This document shows, in pieces, positions 13,744-15,259 of a DNA stretch of 15,259 nt. Where the stretch lies: positions 1 through 15,259 of the forward strand of contig JBMSOD010000055.1 of the NCBI GenBank assembly GCA_049422085.1, written 5' to 3'. The stretch comes from UBA4615 sp049422085. GTDB taxonomy: Bacteria > Pseudomonadota > Gammaproteobacteria > Burkholderiales > Burkholderiaceae_E. Position 1 is the stretch's first letter; each line of letters opens with the position of its first letter. The notes under the pieces are model-generated. The model did not search any database, was not told where the DNA came from, and saw nothing but the letters and a program-made list of their open reading frames with translations. The translations under genes were made by a program, and so were the position numbers.

Positions 13744-13998
13744 ATGGGTTCACTGAGCATCTGGCACTGGCTGATTGTTCTGGTGATCATTCTTCTGGTG
13801 TTCGGCACCAAAAAATTGCGCAACCTCGGATCCGATCTGGGCGGCGCGGTCAAGGGTTTCAAGGACGGCATGAAAGAAGGTGCCTCCGAGGCATCTGCTT
13901 CCGGCTCGAGCCCTGCCGGCCAACCTGCGGTCACCCAGTCGCAACAGGCTTCTTCCGACGGCCGGACCATTGACGTCGACGCGCAGCGCAAATCCTGA
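13744..13998 (+). CDS. tatA: TatA, pore-forming subunit of the twin-arginine translocase
   Basis: TatA oligomerises in the inner membrane to let folded proteins with twin-arginine signals cross. The 84-residue product has the standard layout: a short periplasmic N terminus (MGSLSIWHW), one membrane helix at about 6-20, the hinge FGTKKLRNLGSDLG at 20-33, an amphipathic helix to about 45 (GGAVKGFKDGMKEG), and an unstructured Ser/Ala/Gln tail. The start is set by the strong AAGGAG. It is followed at once by a perfect stem-loop (14000-14015) and 50 bases later by tatB. A TatA rather than TatE identity is supported by the tatABC context. Confidence 0.95.
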   Translation: MGSLSIWHWLIVLVIILLVFGTKKLRNLGSDLGGAVKGFKDGMKEGASEASASGSSPAGQPAVTQSQQASSDGRTIDVDAQRKS

Positions 13999-13999
13999 G

Positions 14000-14015
14000 G
14001 CCCGATCTGTCGGGC
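14000..14015 (+). promoter_or_regulatory. Stem-loop immediately after tatA
   Basis: GCCCGA at 14000-14005 pairs exactly with TCGGGC at 14010-14015 around the loop TCTG, with a further G-U pair possible outside. It begins two bases after the tatA stop. No T-run follows, so full termination is unlikely. It could protect the 3' end of a tatA-containing transcript or reduce read-through to tatB, but that is inference. Confidence 0.45.
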
Positions 14016-14048
14016 TGGCCTGATTTGCCATCGCCCTGAGTCCCCTGC

Positions 14049-14474
14049 ATGTTCGACATCGGCTTTTCGGAGATGGTCGTGCTCGCCGTGGTGGCGCTGG
14101 TGGTCCTGGGCCCCGAGCGACTCCCCAAGGTGGCCAAGCAGGCGGGTGCCTGGATGGGCAAGATGCGCCGTTATGTCGATGACGTGAAGTCCGACATCAA
14201 CCGGCAGATGGAGTTGAGCGAATTGCGCAAGCTCCAGACCCAGGTCACCGACGCAGCCAAGGAAATCGAAAAGACGGTCGGCTCCTCGGTGGCCGAGCTG
14301 CAAAACGAGGTCGATGACCTCAATCGATCCCTTTCCGGCGAGACTGCCAAGCCAGCCACCGACTGGGATACTGTCTACGCCATCCGCCGCCAGCGTGAGC
14401 GCATCCGCGACCGGCGGATCGAACGCGAACGCGAACTCGGCATCAAGCGCCCCAAACGGCGCTTCTATCGCTGA
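14049..14474 (+). CDS. tatB: TatB, receptor-complex subunit of the twin-arginine translocase
   Basis: TatB works with TatC to bind twin-arginine signal peptides. The 141-residue product begins MFDIGFSEMVVLAVVALVVLG with the TatB-specific Glu8 in the membrane helix. The hinge GPERLPKVAKQAG at 21-33 contains the conserved Gly21-Pro22. A long charged amphipathic/coiled region to about 95 follows, then a strongly basic C-terminal tail rich in Arg. The length and GPERLP hinge separate it from TatA. ATG 14049 is fixed by homology. tatC begins 31 bases after its stop. Confidence 0.95.
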   Translation: MFDIGFSEMVVLAVVALVVLGPERLPKVAKQAGAWMGKMRRYVDDVKSDINRQMELSELRKLQTQVTDAAKEIEKTVGSSVAELQNEVDDLNRSLSGETAKPATDWDTVYAIRRQRERIRDRRIERERELGIKRPKRRFYR

Positions 14475-14505
14475 AGTTCAGGCGCACACCCGTTACGAGC
14501 CCTTC

Positions 14506-15259
14506 ATGGCCTTCAAGCTCTTCAGTCGCAAGAAGCCCGAGATCGACCCTGCCCAGGACGAAAACTTCATTTCGCATCTGGTTGAGCTGCGCGACCGTGT
14601 GATCCGTTCGCTGATCGTGGTGCTGCTGCTCTTTGGTGTGTGTTTCTATTTCAGCGGCGACATCATGAAGTTCCTGTCGCAGCCGCTCTATGACGCCCTG
14701 CCGGCGGGAACCAAACCGATCTTCACCGATCAGGCGGGTGCGTTTTTCACCCTCACCAAGGTGGCCTTCCTGACGGCGCTGCTGGCATCGCTTCCCTGGG
14801 TGCTCTACCAGGCCTGGGCCTTTGTGGCGCCGGGGCTGTACGAGCACGAAAAACGCTTTGCGCTGCCGCTGGTTGTCTCGAGCGTCTTTTTTCTTCTCGT
14901 GGGCATCAGCTTCGCTTACCTGTTCGTGCTTCCTGCGGCGTACAAGTTCTTCATCTCGTTTTCCGCGCAAACCGGAGCCGAGACCCTTCAGGACCTGCAA
15001 AAGTACTGGGACTTCACCCTGGCGATCTTCTTCGGCTTCGGACTGACCTTCGAAGTGCCGGTGGTCGAAATGATCCTGGTCAAGCTTGGCATGGTCACGC
15101 CACAGCAGTTGCGGGATGCGCGCCGCTACGTGATCGTGGGCGCCTTTGTGGTGGCTGCCGTTCTCACGCCTCCCGACGTGCTCTCGCAGTTCATGCTGGC
15201 GATTCCGCTGTGCCTGCTCTATGAACTCGGGATCTGGCTGTCCGGCTTTGTCACCGCCA
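14506..15259 (+). CDS. tatC: TatC, core subunit of the twin-arginine translocase (cut by window end)
   Basis: TatC is the six-helix inner-membrane receptor for twin-arginine signals. The 251 codons present cover nearly the whole protein; no stop is reached at the window edge. The cytoplasmic N-terminal signal-binding motif FISHLVELRDRVIRSL is at 21-36. AFVAPGLYEHEKRF at 105-118 is the conserved loop with the EHEKR segment, and FGLTFEVPV at 178-186 places the conserved membrane Glu at 183. VLTPPDVLSQFMLAIPLCLLYE at 219-240 covers helices 5-6. Near 71-85 the sequence reads PIFTDQAGAFFTLTK. ATG 14506 gives a normal TatC N terminus. It completes the tatABC unit. Confidence 0.95.
   Translation, partial: MAFKLFSRKKPEIDPAQDENFISHLVELRDRVIRSLIVVLLLFGVCFYFSGDIMKFLSQPLYDALPAGTKPIFTDQAGAFFTLTKVAFLTALLASLPWVLYQAWAFVAPGLYEHEKRFALPLVVSSVFFLLVGISFAYLFVLPAAYKFFISFSAQTGAETLQDLQKYWDFTLAIFFGFGLTFEVPVVEMILVKLGMVTPQQLRDARRYVIVGAFVVAAVLTPPDVLSQFMLAIPLCLLYELGIWLSGFVTA

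Noticed and set aside
1..15259. tRNA or rRNA genes, CRISPR arrays, insertion sequences, prophage, restriction or defence genes, intrinsic terminators
   Set aside because: Looked for and not seen: no repeat-spacer pattern, no transposase or phage-like protein, no tRNA-like cloverleaf in the short gaps, and no GC-rich stem followed by a T-run.

Overview
The window is GC-rich, almost wholly coding on the plus strand, and reads as a chromosomal housekeeping region of a betaproteobacterium (probably Burkholderiales-like). This is inferred from gene order and protein style, not from a marker search. The order mla genes, ABC ATPase/permease pair, ibaG, murA, his operon, hinT, tatABC is a familiar betaproteobacterial arrangement. 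HisG is the short form and HisI and HisE are separate, which also fits.

Layout: (a) 1-121 is a minus-strand piece of pnp (PNPase KH domain). Its homology stops abruptly and runs into an unassigned stretch of about 110 bases. (b) 234-3314 carries mlaE, mlaD, mlaA, mlaC and mlaB, most of the Mla outer-membrane lipid-asymmetry system; the ATPase gene mlaF is not present. (c) 3311-4995 carries a YadG/YadH-type ABC ATPase and permease. (d) 5017-6548 carries ibaG (BolA family) and murA, the first committed step of peptidoglycan synthesis. (e) 6545-13380 is a full run of histidine genes: hisG, a fused hisD-hisC, hisB, hisH, hisA, hisF, hisI, hisE. (f) 13377-15259 carries hinT and the twin-arginine translocase genes tatA, tatB and tatC; tatC is cut by the window end.

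Most junctions are ATGA/GTGA/TTGA overlaps or gaps under about 85 bases, so the stretch looks like one long co-transcribed cluster. I see no convincing promoter and no hairpin-plus-T-run terminator. Small inverted repeats occur at the ibaG/murA, hisH/hisA and tatA/tatB boundaries.

The most unusual feature is the single 813-codon frame at 7180-9621. It encodes complete histidinol dehydrogenase followed by complete histidinol-phosphate aminotransferase, with no stop and no usable separate start between them. Second is the left edge, where an inverted pnp fragment abuts mlaE in place of the expected mlaF; this is either a rearrangement or a contig-end chimera. The mlaC 5' end also looks as if its signal peptide has been frameshifted.
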